Origin: Candidatus Methanoperedens sp.
GTDB taxonomy: Archaea; Halobacteriota; Methanosarcinia; Methanosarcinales; Methanoperedenaceae
DNA length: 7,306 nt
Direction: 5' to 3'
NCBI GenBank assembly: GCA_023249275.1
Contig: JAHFCV010000123.1
Span: forward strand, 1-7,306
In this document: positions 5,609 through 7,306 of the stretch, in pieces
Position numbering within the stretch: position 1 is the first letter of the stretch
How the letters are laid out: each line of letters begins with the position of its first letter
Notes under the pieces: model-generated
What the model was told of the DNA's origin: nothing
Seen by the model: only the letters and a program-made list of their open reading frames with translations
Databases searched by the model: none
Translations under genes and position numbers: made by a program

Positions 5609-5729
5609 AGCCGCATTTATTCCCGCAGTAACCGCAGTTGTTCACGTCAGTCAGTTTGTTGGTGTAAGAATAGCAGGTCTGGTCGTAAAGCGATGCGCCA
5701 GTTTTTTTCGAAACTTTTATTAGTATGCG
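5598..5729 (-). pseudogene. Fragment of a cysteine-rich repeat protein, minus strand
   Basis: On the minus strand, in frame with a TGA at 5600-5598, the sequence translates to a stretch containing DQTCYSYTNK and then LTDVNNCGYCGNKCG. The TDxNNCGxCGNxC pattern is characteristic of short cysteine-rich repeats in secreted proteins of archaea and bacteria. The frame has no ATG, GTG or TTG before it is closed upstream by TAA (5732-5730), and the part before about 5699 no longer looks protein-like. It is therefore best read as the tail of a decayed surface-protein gene. It overlaps the last 11 bases of the HEEYH gene and reaches to the edge of the tupA operator. The motif match is from memory of the repeat type, not from a search. 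Confidence 0.5.
5711..5722 (+). promoter_or_regulatory. TATA-like element of tupA
   Basis: CGAAAC followed by TTTTATTA (box at about 5714-5721) resembles an archaeal BRE and TATA box. A start of transcription about 25 bases downstream would fall near 5744 and leave a leader of roughly 15 bases carrying GGTGAT (5750-5755). Confidence 0.45.
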
Positions 5730-5751
5730 TTATGTTTGAGTGAACATAAGG
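5728..5751. promoter_or_regulatory. ModE-like operator: inverted repeat at the tupA start region
   Basis: TTATGTT (5730-5736), six bases, then AACATAA (5743-5749) form a perfect 7-bp inverted repeat. With the flanking bases the half sites read CGTTATGTT and, on the other strand, CCTTATGTT (8 of 9 identical). Bacterial ModE operators have CGnTATAT-type half sites in a similar arrangement. The repeat covers the predicted transcription start and touches the ribosome site, a good position for a repressor. Confidence 0.5.
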
Positions 5752-5758
5752 TGATATC

Positions 5759-6631
5759 ATGAAAAACCTGTTTGTAAAAATAATTTTAGCTTCGATTATA
5801 ATATCGCTATTTGCCGGCTGTGTACAGCAGGCACCGACCGGAAATATAACAACTCCTGCACCGACCGCGCCTGCACAGCAGGAATTGCGCCTTGCCACGA
5901 CCACTTCCACCTGCGATACGGGATTACTTGATGTGCTGAACAGAAAGTTCGAAAATGAAAATAACGTCAGGATATTAACCGTATGTGAAGGGACAGGAAA
6001 GTCTATCGCAACCGGAGAACTCGGAGCAGCAGACGTTGTAATGGTGCACGCTGTCCAACTGGAATTAAAGGCTGTCGCAAATGGAAGTTTCATAAACCGA
6101 AGCTACATGATGTACAATTATTTCGTCATCATCGGACCTGAGAGCGACCCCGCAGGAATAAAGAATGCCAGCAATGCCACGGATGCATTCAGCAGAATAG
6201 CCGCAAAACAGGCTCCTTTTATTTCCAGGGGTGATGAGTCGGGCACTCACGTAATGGAAAAATCGATCTGGAAAGCCGCCAATATCACACCTGCAGGAAC
6301 GTGGTATCAATCCGTGGGCAAAGGCATGGGCGAGACTATCACAACTGCTGATATTAAGAATGGCTATACACTCTCTGACAGGGGAACATACCTTGCCATG
6401 AAAGACAAAATAAAGTTCAGGATTCTTTTCGAATCCGACCAGACGTATCTTTTCAACCCCTATCATGTCATGGCTGTTAATCCTGCGAAGTTCCCGAACG
6501 TGAAATATGACCTTGCAATGAAATATATCAATTATGTGACATCGGAAGGAGGACAGAATATCATCGGGAACTATGGTAAGGACAAATACGGAGAAGGACT
6601 TTTTGTTCCGGCAGCAGGTATTAAGGAGTAA
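5759..6631 (+). CDS. tupA: TupA, tungstate ABC transporter binding lipoprotein
   Basis: TupA is the extracellular binding protein of the high-affinity tungstate transporter TupABC; tungsten serves aldehyde ferredoxin oxidoreductases, formate dehydrogenases and formylmethanofuran dehydrogenases. The 290-residue precursor has a basic, hydrophobic signal peptide with lipobox LFAGC (17-21; lipidated Cys21), then a Thr/Pro/Ala-rich linker (22-40). The mature domain starts with ELRLATTTSTCDTGLLD (42-58), whose TTTS is the anion-binding TupA motif. ISRGDESGTHVME (155-167) is the second oxyanion-binding signature, and QSVGKGMGET (184-193) is also typical. Length is normal. GGTGAT lies three bases before the ATG. 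tupB overlaps its stop as TAATG. Molybdate or the WtpA/ModA types are less likely, because those families have different motifs. Control by ModE through the inverted repeat at 5730-5749 is proposed. Confidence 0.93.
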   Translation: MKNLFVKIILASIIISLFAGCVQQAPTGNITTPAPTAPAQQELRLATTTSTCDTGLLDVLNRKFENENNVRILTVCEGTGKSIATGELGAADVVMVHAVQLELKAVANGSFINRSYMMYNYFVIIGPESDPAGIKNASNATDAFSRIAAKQAPFISRGDESGTHVMEKSIWKAANITPAGTWYQSVGKGMGETITTADIKNGYTLSDRGTYLAMKDKIKFRILFESDQTYLFNPYHVMAVNPAKFPNVKYDLAMKYINYVTSEGGQNIIGNYGKDKYGEGLFVPAAGIKE

Positions 6632-7306
6632 TGAGCAGCGCTGACTTTCTGTATCAAGGAATTTCCAGGGCGTTTGAACTGATAATCCATCTAAACCCCT
6701 ATATCCTGAGCATAACAGGCGTCTCGATAAAAGTATCGGGCTCTGCTACCATACTTGCGACCCTCACTGCCATACCCCTGGCATTTGCCCTTGCTTTTTT
6801 GAACTTCAGGGGCAAGCAGGCTCTCATCACGCTTGTAAATACAGGCATGGGACTGCCGCCTGTCTTTGTGGGGCTTTTTATTTTTGTGATGCTTGTGCCC
6901 GCAGGTCCTTTTGGTTTCCTGAACATGATATTCACGCCAAAAGCCATGATTATTGCCCAGTACATCCTTGTCACGCCGATAATAACAGGCATCTCCCTTG
7001 CTGCGATAAAAGCGGTGCCCAGACCTATAATCGAGACCGTCTATACCCTCGGAGGAAGCGGGAAGGATGTTGTCATTGCAACGCTTCTGGAAGCAAGGTT
7101 CGGTATCATCACAGCCGTACTGGCAGGGCTTGGAAGGGCGCTTGCGGAGGTTGGCGCCATCCTCATCGTAGGCGGCAACATCGCATACACAGGCAGCGTG
7201 GGAGGCATAGGCGAGGGAGAATCCTACACGCGCACGCTTACAACCGCGATAACGTCAGAGACTAGCAAAGGCGATATCTCAACCTCCATTGCGCTTGGTG
7301 TAATCC
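6631..7306 (+). CDS. tupB: TupB, tungstate ABC transporter permease (3' end cut)
   Basis: The frame is open from the ATG at 6631 to the window edge, giving 225 residues of an inner-membrane permease, close to the full family length of about 230. Hydrophobic segments lie near residues 36-58, 66-90, 106-126, 147-165 and 169-183. GMGLPPVFVGLF (72-83) and the coupling region GRALAEVGAILIVGGNI (168-184), with TLGGSGKDVV (139-148) as the EAA-like loop touching the ATPase, are typical of TupB/WtpB-type permeases. Its ATG shares one base with the tupA stop (TAATG), and AAGGAG (6623-6628) sits two bases upstream, so the two are translationally coupled. The final residues seen, near STSIALGVI, approach the normal C-terminus. 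The ATPase gene tupC is expected just downstream but is not visible. Confidence 0.93.
   Translation, partial: MSSADFLYQGISRAFELIIHLNPYILSITGVSIKVSGSATILATLTAIPLAFALAFLNFRGKQALITLVNTGMGLPPVFVGLFIFVMLVPAGPFGFLNMIFTPKAMIIAQYILVTPIITGISLAAIKAVPRPIIETVYTLGGSGKDVVIATLLEARFGIITAVLAGLGRALAEVGAILIVGGNIAYTGSVGGIGEGESYTRTLTTAITSETSKGDISTSIALGVI

Noticed and set aside
5702..5708. Run of seven T as a terminator for the HEEYH gene
   Set aside because: It lies 94 bases past the stop with no supporting hairpin, next to the tupA promoter; a single T run is weak evidence.
5647..6093. Long minus-strand open frame across the start of tupA
   Set aside because: It is antisense to clear TupA coding sequence and its translation has no recognisable domain; only the separate frame at 5598-5699 shows a protein motif.
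6699..6992. Minus-strand open frame inside tupB
   Set aside because: It mirrors the codon pattern of the permease gene and has no ribosome site or domain.

Overview
The window looks like a piece of chromosome from an anaerobic archaeon. The evidence is TATA-type promoters placed about 25-30 bases ahead of genes with no or very short leaders, GGTGA-type ribosome binding sites, and a gene set (HypA nickel chaperone, U32 protein, LUD protein, HTH-Mop regulator of the ModE type, tungstate ABC transporter) common in methanogens and their methane-oxidising relatives. A Methanoperedens-like or other Methanosarcinales-related host is my inference from protein style. The sequence does not prove it.

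Layout. Positions 1-594 (+) hold the 3' part of a LUD-domain protein. It converges on a six-gene run on the minus strand, read from 4302 down to 608: a small TusA-like protein, a 336-residue cysteine-rich protein I do not recognise, HypA, a U32-family protein with a cysteine-rich C-terminus, an unrecognised 127-residue protein with two cysteine pairs, and a GDT1/TMEM165-family membrane cation transporter. Gaps are short (44, 9, 59 and 2 bases plus one 4-base overlap), so most or all of this is probably one transcript.

A short divergent promoter region (4303-4358) has one AT-rich core that can serve as TATA box in both directions. It drives the TusA-like gene leftward and a ModE-type molybdate/tungstate regulator rightward. 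The regulator is broken: a TAA stop sits inside its ligand-binding Mop domain, and the rest of that domain continues in the same frame for 56 codons. Next come a short tandem repeat, a small membrane-anchored protein with a HEXXH zinc-protease motif (4979-5608), and a decayed minus-strand fragment of a cysteine-rich protein (5598-5729).

The right end holds a tungstate uptake operon. tupA (5759-6631) encodes the binding lipoprotein and tupB (6631 to the edge) the permease; the ATPase gene is expected just outside. A perfect 7-bp inverted repeat covers the predicted tupA start region and resembles ModE-type operators.

Together the window joins metal uptake (tungstate, divalent cations), metal sensing (ModE) and possible metal or sulfur delivery (HypA, TusA-like, cysteine-rich proteins). 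The joint role of the minus-strand run in metallocofactor assembly is a hypothesis. No stretch over 300 bases lacks a gene, and I see no rRNA, tRNA, CRISPR array or insertion sequence.
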